Of a stretch of DNA of 64,000 bases, positions 1-7,492 are shown one piece after another. A program made the translations under genes and the position numbers. This DNA comes from DASXRU01 sp034665305 (GTDB lineage: Bacteria; Acidobacteriota; Blastocatellia; Pyrinomonadales; Pyrinomonadaceae). The stretch covers positions 124,001 to 188,000 of the forward strand of contig JAXDFZ010000001.1 of NCBI GenBank assembly GCA_034665305.1. Direction: 5' to 3'. A model generated the notes under the pieces. It worked only from the letters and a program-made list of their open reading frames with translations. It was not told the DNA's origin and made no database searches. The stretch's first letter is position 1; each line of letters begins with the position of its first letter.

Positions 1-932
1 TGATCGCGCCATTTTTTCTTGGCTGGGGCGTTTCCGCTTATTTCCTGCCAAACGAATCGCGTCTGGCCCATATTTTCATCGGGTCTGTTTTGTGCGCCAC
101 CAGCGTGGGAATCACCGCGCGCGTGCTAAAGGACCTCAAAAAACTGTCCACGCGCGAAGCCCGCATCATCCTGGGCGCCGCTGTGATCGATGATGTGATT
201 GGCTTGTTGATTCTTGCGGTCGTGGTGGGCGTCGTAGGGGCAGGGAATTCAGGCGTCCAGGTTTCCCTGGTTGGTTTGGGTTGGATCGCTGCTAAGGCAT
301 TGCTCTTTTTTGTGGGCGCCTTTGCCGTCGGGTTGTCTCTGGCGCCGCCGATCTTTCGCGGTGCAGGACGACTGGAAACGCGCGGCGTACTTTTATCATT
401 AGCCATTGCATTTTGTTTTCTGCTTTCCTGGATGGCGGGAAAAGTGGGACTCGCCCCCATTGTGGGCGCCTTTGCGGCGGGATTGGTGCTCGAAGAAGTT
501 CACTTCAAAAAGTTTCATGAACGCGGCGAGCGAACCTTGCAGGAGCTAATCACGCCGGTGACGACGATTTTCGTCCCGATCTTTTTTGTGCTGATGGGTA
601 TGAAGGTCGATCTGCGCGCGTTCGCGAATCCGGCAATCATTGGATTCGCTGTGATGCTGACATTAGCGGCGATCTTAGGTAAGCAAATTTGTTCGCTGGC
701 CGTTGCGGAGCGCGGCTTAAACCGGCTGGCGATCGGAGTGGGAATGGTCCCGCGCGGTGAAGTAGGATTGATCGTGGCCGGCATCGGAGCAACCTTGATG
801 TTGCCGGACGCGATGGGCGTTGCAGTACCTGTGGTTAATGCGGCGACATTTGGGGCCGTCGTGATTATGGTTTTTGTGACGACACTGGTTACGCCGCCTG
901 CGCTAAAATGGTCACTCGCGCGAAAGAAATAA
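1..932 (+). CDS. Cation:proton antiporter, CPA2/KefB-type membrane domain (5' end outside window)
   Basis: Secondary transporter of the inner membrane that exchanges Na+ or K+ for protons. The frame is open from base 3, so the gene begins upstream of the window and only about the last 310 codons are present. The translation is almost entirely hydrophobic helices separated by short charged loops. An AAVIDDVIGLL segment with a DD pair (bases 189-194) matches the ion-binding acidic pair in the core of electrogenic members of the monovalent cation:proton antiporter families. A GMVPRGEVGLIVAG segment near the end is also typical. The protein stops soon after the last helix, so no TrkA-N or USP regulatory domain is fused. 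The ion transported cannot be told from sequence. Confidence 0.9.
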   Translation, partial: IAPFFLGWGVSAYFLPNESRLAHIFIGSVLCATSVGITARVLKDLKKLSTREARIILGAAVIDDVIGLLILAVVVGVVGAGNSGVQVSLVGLGWIAAKALLFFVGAFAVGLSLAPPIFRGAGRLETRGVLLSLAIAFCFLLSWMAGKVGLAPIVGAFAAGLVLEEVHFKKFHERGERTLQELITPVTTIFVPIFFVLMGMKVDLRAFANPAIIGFAVMLTLAAILGKQICSLAVAERGLNRLAIGVGMVPRGEVGLIVAGIGATLMLPDAMGVAVPVVNAATFGAVVIMVFVTTLVTPPALKWSLARKK

Positions 933-1010
933 TCAGAGCGCCCCATTGTTTGGGCGGCGAACTCGTGAGGCCGCCAGTTATCCTCAATTACCTTACGAAG
1001 GAGACATACC

Positions 1011-1463
1011 ATGGCAGTTATGCGCGAAAAGCCCTACTCGAATTATAACTTCCTCGTTGACCTGGGCACCGGCGATCCATCCGGGCCGCTGGCCGCTTTC
1101 TCAGAGGTTATCCTGCCGCCGGCCACGATCGATGTAATTGAGTACCGTGGCGGCAATGACAAGGAATCCGGAACCCGGAAAATTCCTGGCCGCGTTCATT
1201 ACGGTAATCTGGTATTGAAGCGCGGAGTGATTGGTTCACTTGATCTCTATCAATGGTGGAACGACGTCCGCAATGGCAACGTGAATTCCGCCCGCAATAT
1301 CACGGTCCAATTGCAGAACGAGGACCATACCGAGATCGTGATGTCGTGGCGGTTCTTTCGCGCCTGGCCCGTGCGTTACCAGTTCTCGCCGTTGGAGGGC
1401 GAAGGTAAGGACACGCTGATCGAGATTTTGGAACTGGCGGTTGAGCGAATGGAAATGGAATGA
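1011..1463 (+). CDS. Contractile tail tube protein (T4 gp19-like / CIS inner tube)
   Basis: 150-residue protein resembling the T4 gp19-like family: inner tube subunits of myophage tails and of phage-derived contractile injection systems. Seen: a start MREKPYSNYNFLVDLG, a central RKIPGRVHYGNLVLKRGV strand pair, and a QWWNDVRNG segment followed by a strand giving VQLQNED. This order (NFLVD, then the LKRG hairpin, then the W-rich helix) is typical of the family and the length is normal. The ATG has AAGGAG in front. No sheath, baseplate, spike, AAA+ ATPase or second tube gene lies nearby: the neighbours are an ion antiporter, one small unknown gene and a fatty-acid enzyme. It is therefore an orphan tube subunit, either a relic or a part encoded away from its system. 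Family call firm, role uncertain. Confidence 0.8.
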   Translation: MAVMREKPYSNYNFLVDLGTGDPSGPLAAFSEVILPPATIDVIEYRGGNDKESGTRKIPGRVHYGNLVLKRGVIGSLDLYQWWNDVRNGNVNSARNITVQLQNEDHTEIVMSWRFFRAWPVRYQFSPLEGEGKDTLIEILELAVERMEME

Positions 1464-1489
1464 ACCCTGCGGTCAAGGAGGGAGGACCC

Positions 1490-1795
1490 ATGGTTAATAA
1501 GAAGTGTCAGTCGAAAGCTGGAATACGAGAAAAGCGGCGGGGCCAGGAGATGGGAACCAAAGGAACGCCGGATCAGAATCGCCAAGAGATGGATAACACG
1601 CCGGCTTTGCGAGGTGATTTGAAGCGTCGCAACAAAATGTTCGCCGACGGATCGACTCAGCATACCGGGGGCGATGCGGTGACGCCGCGCATGAACTCTC
1701 CTTCTACGCCGGCGATGACAACCGGCGGAAATAAAGGCGAGAGCGGCGGAGAAACGGGCTTCAAACGGCGGCTGGCGAAGAAGCGTAAACAATGA
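1490..1795 (+). CDS. Small basic low-complexity protein downstream of tail tube gene
   Basis: 101 residues, not recognised. The start is set by an AAGGAGGGAGG ribosome binding site just ahead of ATG 1490; an in-frame ATG at 1460 overlaps the tube gene's end but has no such site. Composition is rich in Lys, Arg, Gly, Thr and Asn with few hydrophobics, and the end is very basic (FKRRLAKKRKQ). There is no signal peptide or membrane segment, so it is probably disordered, perhaps nucleic-acid or polyanion binding. It follows the tube gene by 26 bases in the same orientation and is probably co-transcribed, which makes it a candidate cargo or partner of the tube, though nothing in the sequence proves this. 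Confidence 0.55.
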   Translation: MVNKKCQSKAGIREKRRGQEMGTKGTPDQNRQEMDNTPALRGDLKRRNKMFADGSTQHTGGDAVTPRMNSPSTPAMTTGGNKGESGGETGFKRRLAKKRKQ

Positions 1796-1853
1796 AGTGA
1801 GTGATGGTGATGAGGGGTGCGGCAGGACGTTCGTCGCGCTTCTTGAAATTAGG

Positions 1854-1879
1854 AGGGGCGGCCACGGAGTGCCGCCCCT
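1854..1879. repeat. GC-rich palindrome between convergent genes
   Basis: Perfect 9-bp arms AGGGGCGGC and GCCGCCCCT around an 8-base loop. It lies between two converging genes and could end transcription in either direction, although no strong T run follows. Its make-up resembles dispersed REP-like palindromes. Confidence 0.6.
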
Positions 1880-1886
1880 ACAATTG

Positions 1887-2780
1887 CTAAACCAAGCTCA
1901 TCGGTTTGGGATTCTTCGGATCGGCCGTGTAATCGTAGAAGCCGCGACCCGTCTTGCGGCCATAGAGCCCCGCCATCACCATGCGCTTCAGTAGCGGTGG
2001 CGGCGCAAACCGTTTTTCGCGAAACTCATTGAACATGATTTCAGCAATGTAGTAGGTAGTATCCAGCCCCACAAAATCTCCCAGTGTCAGCGGGCCCATC
2101 GGATAACCGCATCCGAGTTTCATGGCGTTGTCGATGTCCACTGTTGAACCGACGCCCTCCTCCAAGGCCCGAATCGCGTCCAGCAGGTAAGGCACCAGTA
2201 GTCGATTGACGATGAAGCCAGTTTTGTCCGAAGCGCGCACCGGAGTCTTCCCTAGTTTCCTTCCAAACTCGACTGCCTGTTCATAGACCCCTTCGTCCGT
2301 CAGGATGGTGCGTACCACCTCAACCAACTTCATCAGCGGTACGGGATTGAAGAAGTGTAAGCCGATGAAACGCTGTTGGCGGGCGGCGGAAGTGACGTTC
2401 ATCATCTCCGTGATTGACAGAGACGAAGTGTTCGAGGCGAAGATCGTTTCCGGTCCGCAGAGGTCATCCAGCCGCACATAAGTTTCGCGCTTGATGTCCA
2501 GGTTCTCGATAATAGCTTCGATGATAATGTCGCAATCCGCGAGGTCCTCCAGCGCAGTCGTACCTGTCAGTCGTCCGCGGATTTCGCTTTGCTGTTCGGG
2601 TGTGATCGAACCTTTCTCAGCGAAACGCGCCAATGATTTCTCAATCCCGGCGAACCCCTTGGCGATTAGATCCTCGGACACTTCGCGCACCACCGTTTGG
2701 AATCCGGCGGTCGCAGCGGTCTGGGCAATTCCGGCGCCCATCAGGCCACAGCCGAGCACGCCAACTTTCTTGATTTCCAT
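1887..2780 (-). CDS. hbd: 3-hydroxybutyryl-CoA / 3-hydroxyacyl-CoA dehydrogenase
   Basis: Cytoplasmic NAD(P)-dependent oxidoreductase interconverting 3-hydroxyacyl-CoA and 3-oxoacyl-CoA in fatty-acid or butanoate metabolism. 297 residues, the usual size for stand-alone Hbd/PaaH enzymes. The N-terminus has the Rossmann motif GCGLMGAGIAQ. The middle has FASNTSSLSITE and the catalytic-His segment GLHFFNPVPLMKLVEVV. The C-terminal helical domain has GFIVNRLL, GCGYPMGPLTLGDFVGLD and ends GRKTGRGFYDY. The start is ATG 2780, eight bases after GAGGAG; an in-frame TTG 18 bases upstream overlaps that site and is unlikely. The thiolase at 31.5 kb could act next to it in the pathway. Substrate chain length is not visible. 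Confidence 0.93.
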   Translation of the reverse strand: MEIKKVGVLGCGLMGAGIAQTAATAGFQTVVREVSEDLIAKGFAGIEKSLARFAEKGSITPEQQSEIRGRLTGTTALEDLADCDIIIEAIIENLDIKRETYVRLDDLCGPETIFASNTSSLSITEMMNVTSAARQQRFIGLHFFNPVPLMKLVEVVRTILTDEGVYEQAVEFGRKLGKTPVRASDKTGFIVNRLLVPYLLDAIRALEEGVGSTVDIDNAMKLGCGYPMGPLTLGDFVGLDTTYYIAEIMFNEFREKRFAPPPLLKRMVMAGLYGRKTGRGFYDYTADPKNPKPMSLV

Positions 2781-2852
2781 CTCGTTTATTCTCCTCAAAA
2801 AAACTATTTGTTCTTTCTTGTTTTAGCGGGTATCCATCGTGCGGGCGGTGTG

Positions 2853-4247
2853 CTAGCGAGCACGGCCAGTTCCGGGAGTCGCGGTGGGCGCGGTCGCTGG
2901 GGTTTCTTGACCGGAGGTATCAGCGGGATCCGCCGGCGTTACCAATTCGATATGAAATTGGTCCCCTTTATTCTTAATCCACTCGTCCCGCGTTTTTATC
3001 CAGGTCTGAAAATCCTGAAGCAACTTTTTGGTTTGCGCCGCCGATTCAACTGACTGGCGGTTCTTGTTATCAGGTTGAGGGAGCCCGCGCGCCCGCTCCA
3101 ACAACGATTTCATTTCTATCCTTAACTGCTCAGCCGTCTCATCAGGGCCGGTCACCTGGTTCAGAAGTTCCAGTGCGTGATCGATCGCTGCGGCATCCGG
3201 CTTTGCCGTTAAGGCAGAGTTGAATGCTCTTTGGCCTTCATTGAGGGCAGTTAGATAGGATTCTACCGCCTGGTCCTCTTTACTAATCGATAGGACCGGA
3301 AGGGCGGACTGCTGCGAAGCAATTAACTGTCGATTGAAGTTGCGCGCGACCATCGCGAAGCTGATGACCACCAGGGCCAGTGCCAGTATCTGCAAAATTC
3401 GCCACGTAATCGTAATCGTGGCGCGTTCTCCCGGCCGCTTGTAATCGATGACCATCCCGAGCGCCGCCCCCGAAGCCAGACCACCAAGATGCGCGGCGTT
3501 ATCAATAAAACCACGTCCCACAAAGCCGATAAAGAGATTGATCAAGATGACTGGCAATAGACCTGTGCCAAAGGCGCGTTTGAACCCTTCAGGCAATTCG
3601 CGGCGAAACCTGATTCCGAAAACGAAGAGGACACCGATTAGTCCGAAAAGCGCCCCTGATGCGCCTGCCGACGGACTGTCAAGAGCTTTAAAGATAAAAC
3701 TACCCGGGAGTCCGCGGGCCCACTGCGGCTGCACCGTGAGATAGCTGGCAGCTACACCGGCCACGCCAGTGACGACCCAAAAGAAAACGAATTTTGCTGA
3801 ACCGTAAAGCTTCTCAACGTAAGGGCCAATCATCCAGAGGCTGTACATGTTGACCAGCAGGTGGAGCAGGTTCACGTGAATAAAGATAGGAGTTACAAAA
3901 CGCCACCACTCGCGATTCTGCCTGATAAGAAAATTAAGCTTCGCGCCATAAGCCAGCAGAACTGGTTCCGGAAAAAATGACAGCGCACCGCTCTTCATTC
4001 CACTGGATTGCCACATCAGCAGAAAAACAAAAAAGTTGGCAACCAGAAAAAGAATGGTGAAGAGGTAGGAGCGATTCAAAACGGCCCGCGCAAATCGCAT
4101 GGCATCGCCGTTGAAGCTTGGCCGCGGCCGGCTGTTACGGACTGCCGAAGCAGCCAGATCGGCACCGCAAACAGCGCACGAAGTTTGTCCAGATCCGACG
4201 ATGGCGCCACAACTGCGACAGAGCGACGGCCTTCCCTCAAGATTCAT
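2853..4247 (-). CDS. Rhomboid intramembrane serine protease with N-terminal zinc ribbon
   Basis: 464-residue membrane protein. Residues about 9-29 hold two CxxC pairs (CRSC, CAVC), a zinc ribbon. A linker and a first membrane helix follow, then the rhomboid core: FIHVNLLHLLVNMYSL, GASGALFG (catalytic Ser, near residue 197) and DNAAHLGGLASGAALG (catalytic His). The Ser/His dyad is intact, so it should cleave membrane-spanning substrates. After the core come another helix and about 150 soluble residues, predicted helical, with a Pro/Thr-rich C-terminal tail; this extension is not part of the basic rhomboid fold and may be periplasmic or cytoplasmic. It is on the minus strand with its neighbours but has its own gap. 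Substrates are unknown. Confidence 0.9.
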   Translation of the reverse strand: MNLEGRPSLCRSCGAIVGSGQTSCAVCGADLAASAVRNSRPRPSFNGDAMRFARAVLNRSYLFTILFLVANFFVFLLMWQSSGMKSGALSFFPEPVLLAYGAKLNFLIRQNREWWRFVTPIFIHVNLLHLLVNMYSLWMIGPYVEKLYGSAKFVFFWVVTGVAGVAASYLTVQPQWARGLPGSFIFKALDSPSAGASGALFGLIGVLFVFGIRFRRELPEGFKRAFGTGLLPVILINLFIGFVGRGFIDNAAHLGGLASGAALGMVIDYKRPGERATITITWRILQILALALVVISFAMVARNFNRQLIASQQSALPVLSISKEDQAVESYLTALNEGQRAFNSALTAKPDAAAIDHALELLNQVTGPDETAEQLRIEMKSLLERARGLPQPDNKNRQSVESAAQTKKLLQDFQTWIKTRDEWIKNKGDQFHIELVTPADPADTSGQETPATAPTATPGTGRAR

Positions 4248-4302
4248 TTTTTGCTTCCGGCCTAAAAGCGACGTTTATCGATCCCCCGGCAAACTGGCTG
4301 GC

Positions 4303-4842
4303 CTATGCCCCAATTGTCTCCAGCAGGCTGACCAGATCGTCGGCATGTTCCTCTTCCATCGCCAGTATGCCTTCCAGCATCCGCCGCGTAGTGGGATCGT
4401 CGTTGGCCGTATAAGCAATCATTTCACGATAGCTGTCGATAGCGACGCGTTCGGCGACCAGATCTTCTCGGATCATGTCGTTTAGCGTGTCGCCTTCAAC
4501 ATACTCGGCGTGGCTGCGCGTCAACAGACCTTCGGGCGAAAAGTTGGGCTCCCCGCCGAGTTGCACAATCCGTTGTGCAATGAGATCTGCGTGACCCTGC
4601 TCCTCGTTTGCATGTTGCAGGAATTCCGCGGCGACGCCTTCCGCATGGATGCCGGTAGCCATGAAGTAGTGACGTCTGTAGCGCAGCACGCAAACGATCT
4701 CAGTGGCCAGCGCTTCGTTCAGAAGCTTGATCACTGTTTCGCGATCGGCGCTGTAACCTTCAGTGACCGCGCCCTGCTCGATGTGACGACGTGCTCGTTC
4801 GCGCAGAGTCTTAATGTCAGTGAGAAATGGTTTATCACCCAC
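4303..4842 (-). CDS. Ferritin-like / bacterioferritin-type di-iron protein
   Basis: 179 residues forming a four-helix bundle of the ferritin-like superfamily. The expected di-iron ligand pattern is visible: a Glu in the first helix (NEALATEIVCVLRY), the ANEEQGHA segment in the second, a Glu in the third (MIREDLVAERVAID) and AMEEEHADDL in the fourth. Likely roles are iron storage or peroxide detoxification in the cytoplasm. A bacterioferritin-like haem ligand was not identified. The start codon is GTG, nine bases after GGGGAG; no ATG lies near. It stands alone between the rhomboid gene and an empty stretch. Confidence 0.85.
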   Translation of the reverse strand: MGDKPFLTDIKTLRERARRHIEQGAVTEGYSADRETVIKLLNEALATEIVCVLRYRRHYFMATGIHAEGVAAEFLQHANEEQGHADLIAQRIVQLGGEPNFSPEGLLTRSHAEYVEGDTLNDMIREDLVAERVAIDSYREMIAYTANDDPTTRRMLEGILAMEEEHADDLVSLLETIGA

Positions 4843-5289
4843 GATGCCTGTCTCCCCGTCTTTTGATTTTCTGGAGGCTCGATATTACTCGCTTAGTTGA
4901 AGGTGGAGCAAGTTGGCCGAAAAAACGGGAAACTCTCAATGAGGCGTTAGCCGGCTTCACGAAACCGACCCTTCTTGAACGGATTTGTTTTCTGGAACTG
5001 TGCAGGGTGCGCCCGCTGCTGCGGTCTGGGATCGACCGTTTGTGGCTCAGGAGGGAGAAGGTGGGCCCAATTACGGCCGTGATCAATCTGTTTGACCTAA
5101 AAAGCTGACAGGATTTCGTTCAAGCAGACCAGACCAGCTTTTGCCCTAAGGGATTCGCTCGTTTCTGAGGGCTTTATTCAGTCAAAAGCCCCGGCATGCT
5201 TCTTGTAATAGCAAATCCCGCCATATGTCCCCCGCGTACCGCGCGACAAGGCCCCCAGTTCTTATTTCTTGGTGAAGGAGTCCCCCTGA
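4843..5289. other. 447-base non-coding region upstream of subtilase
   Basis: No convincing gene. A short open frame (4827-5108) overlaps the ferritin-like gene start and has no family match or ribosome binding site. A hairpin with arms GGGCTTT and AAAGCCC (5169-5191) lies about 100 bases before the subtilase ATG and may be part of its 5' leader. GAAGGAG sits at 5274-5280. Confidence 0.5.
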
Positions 5290-7440
5290 ATGCGTAGGTT
5301 TTCTCTTTTCGTAATGTTAGCTGCGGCTGTTGCCGTTGCCGCAATGTTTCTGGTTCCAGCCGTGCAAAGAGCCGCGACCGATGAGCGAGCAGCGATGAAG
5401 AAAATAGCTGCCCCATTGCAGCGCTCTCTGCGGTCGCGTGCCCTCAGCTCTGAACGAGTTAACGTAATTGTAAAAGCGGCTGACGGAGCCAACTCCGGCG
5501 TGGTTCGCAAGCAATTGGAAGCAGCGGGCGCGCACGTAACTCGGCAACTGGATGCAGTTGGATTGATGACGGCTGAAATGCCGCTGGCAAGCCTGACGGC
5601 TCTGGCTTCGCATCAGGAAATTGTTTGGGTCTCCCCGGATCAGGAGGTTACATCGCTGGCAACCTCTACCAATAACACGAGTCACGTTGAAGTAACGTCG
5701 GGCGCCAGCAAGTTTCTACCTGTGGATAACAATAAGATGGCCGATGGCGGAGCCGGAAACGATGTTGGAATCGCAATTCTGGACAGCGGCATTAGCCCGG
5801 CCGACGCAGCAGAGTTTGTGGGTTATGAGTGGCGGACGAGCGACGGTCTGCTCGGTACCGGGCTCCTCGGTCAACAGTACCTCGCATCGTACAACCGGAT
5901 TAAGAAGCACGTCGATTTCACGGGTGAGGCCAAGTCGCAGGACGCTTACGGTCACGGTACTCATACGGCGGGCATCGCTGCCGGTACCGGACAGTCAAGC
6001 GAAGACCACGCAGCTTCGACGGCAGGATCTCCAACCTATGGAGGCACCGCGACGGGGGCAAACCTGATTGATGTGCGGGTCTTGAACTCGCAGGGCATGG
6101 GCACAGTTTCCAACGTGATCGCCGGAATCAACTGGGCCATCCAGAACAAGAGCACCTACCAGATCGGAGTGATTAACCTTTCACTCGGCACGCCGATAAC
6201 GCAAAGCTACAAGACGGATCCGCTGTGCCAGGCGGTTGCCAAGGCCGTTGACGCCGGTATCGTGGTCGTCGTTGCGGCAGGAAACTGGGGCAAAGACTCA
6301 TACGGTAATCTAATCTACGGCGGAATTCTCTCGCCCGCGAATTCGCCCAGAGTTATCACCGTCGGCGCAGTTAATACGCAGCAGACCGACGTTCGCTCAG
6401 ATGATACCGTCACGACCTACTCTTCACGTGGTCCAACTCTCGTTGATGGCCTGGTAAAACCTGATTTGGTTGCGCCGGGAAATCGGACGGGAGCGGCCGA
6501 AACGGCGGTTGCTTCACCGACGGCTTCGTATGAGTACAACTCAACCGGCGGCGGCGGTTTGATAGGCGGCCTGCTAAGCGGCGATACCAGCACCAACACT
6601 CCCCAAGCCACCGGAACCTACGAGATTCTTAGCGGCACTTCCTTCGCGGCGCCGATGGTTTCCGGAACGGTCGCGATCATGCTTGAGGCGAACCCGTCTC
6701 TCAGCCCCGCATTCATTAAGGCCGTACTAATGCGTACGGCGCAGCGCCTGCCCGCCTACGAAAAACTAATTGCCGCCAAGCAGATGACCTCCTTTGAACG
6801 CGCGATTACAGAAGGCGCCGGCGAACTCAACACCAGCGCAGCGGTAACCGTCGCTAAGGTGATACGGAAAGATGCGAACAAAGCAAAGCTGGGGGAGAAC
6901 CTGATCACGAATAAGAACCTCACCTACTCTACCAGTGGCGTTACCAGCCCGATCGCGGGCGAAACCCTTCCCTTGAACAACGGCATCGTTTGGGTTGAAG
7001 GCGTTGCATTCACTGATCGTCTCCTGGTTACCAACGGTTATCAGTTGTCTGACGGCACGATTCTGAGCAACGGATTCGTAATCGCCGATGGCTATCTGAA
7101 CATGGATGGCAGCTACGTCTTTTCAAACGGCTACGTGCTTGGCAGTGGTTACGTGCTCGGCAGTGGTTACGTGCTCGGCAGTGGTTATGTGCTCGGGAGC
7201 GGATACGTACTCGGCAGCGGTTATGTCCTGGGAAGCCAGTACGGAGATGGCGATGGAACGTTGTCTACCGGAGCAAAAAGCGGCTGGTGCTTTAGCGAAC
7301 AGCAAACGTGGGCTTCGAACATGATCGAGCCCACTTCCACGAGTTCCAATGAAGAGGAAGTCATGGTCCAGGGCGAGCAGGCCCTGCCAGACAACATCAA
7401 GCGAATCACCAACAAGAGTAAGTTTTATCCCAAGCCTTAG
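5290..7440 (+). CDS. Secreted S8 family serine peptidase (subtilase) with C-terminal hexapeptide repeats
   Basis: 716 residues. A signal peptide (1-25) is followed by an inhibitor-type prodomain (about 55-120) and a subtilisin domain with all three catalytic residues: Asp165 in AILDSGI, His222 in GHGTHTAGIAAG and Ser451 in SGTSFAAPMVSG. The Asn of the oxyanion hole is in VVAAGNWG. After the protease domain, residues about 560-660 are made of six-residue units, first degenerate (GTILSN, GFVIAD, GYLNMD) and then six near-perfect GYVLGS copies. About 65 polar residues close the protein. The unit pattern suggests a beta-solenoid or adhesive stalk. The ATG has GAAGGAG in front. An HD-GYP gene follows by 52 bases in the same direction. 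Probably secreted or surface-bound; substrate unknown. Confidence 0.95.
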   Translation: MRRFSLFVMLAAAVAVAAMFLVPAVQRAATDERAAMKKIAAPLQRSLRSRALSSERVNVIVKAADGANSGVVRKQLEAAGAHVTRQLDAVGLMTAEMPLASLTALASHQEIVWVSPDQEVTSLATSTNNTSHVEVTSGASKFLPVDNNKMADGGAGNDVGIAILDSGISPADAAEFVGYEWRTSDGLLGTGLLGQQYLASYNRIKKHVDFTGEAKSQDAYGHGTHTAGIAAGTGQSSEDHAASTAGSPTYGGTATGANLIDVRVLNSQGMGTVSNVIAGINWAIQNKSTYQIGVINLSLGTPITQSYKTDPLCQAVAKAVDAGIVVVVAAGNWGKDSYGNLIYGGILSPANSPRVITVGAVNTQQTDVRSDDTVTTYSSRGPTLVDGLVKPDLVAPGNRTGAAETAVASPTASYEYNSTGGGGLIGGLLSGDTSTNTPQATGTYEILSGTSFAAPMVSGTVAIMLEANPSLSPAFIKAVLMRTAQRLPAYEKLIAAKQMTSFERAITEGAGELNTSAAVTVAKVIRKDANKAKLGENLITNKNLTYSTSGVTSPIAGETLPLNNGIVWVEGVAFTDRLLVTNGYQLSDGTILSNGFVIADGYLNMDGSYVFSNGYVLGSGYVLGSGYVLGSGYVLGSGYVLGSGYVLGSQYGDGDGTLSTGAKSGWCFSEQQTWASNMIEPTSTSSNEEEVMVQGEQALPDNIKRITNKSKFYPKP
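7129..7236 (+). repeat. Six tandem 18-bp coding repeats (GYVLGS)
   Basis: Six consecutive 18-base units inside the subtilase gene, each encoding GYVLGS. Units two and three are identical (7147-7164 and 7165-7182); the later ones differ at third codon positions only. This shows recent unit duplication at the centre of the array with selection on the peptide. Confidence 0.9.
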
Positions 7441-7492
7441 TTGCCCCGGCGAGTAAGCGCAACAGACCTACTTTCAGAAAGTGCGGGAGAGT

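Noticed and set aside
1011..1795. Prophage
   Set aside because: Only a tube-type protein is present; no integrase, capsid, terminase or lysis gene and no attachment sites were seen around it.
4827..5108. Small gene between ferritin-like and subtilase genes
   Set aside because: Overlaps the ferritin-like gene start, lacks a ribosome binding site and has no similarity to a known family.
5100..5289. Possible cyclic di-GMP (GEMM) riboswitch before the subtilase and HD-GYP genes
   Set aside because: Only the AAAGCC string and one hairpin resemble it; the tetraloop, receptor and second stem of the GEMM consensus were not found.
7129..7236. CRISPR-like periodic repeat
   Set aside because: 18-base units without spacers, in frame and coding for GYVLGS; it is a protein repeat.
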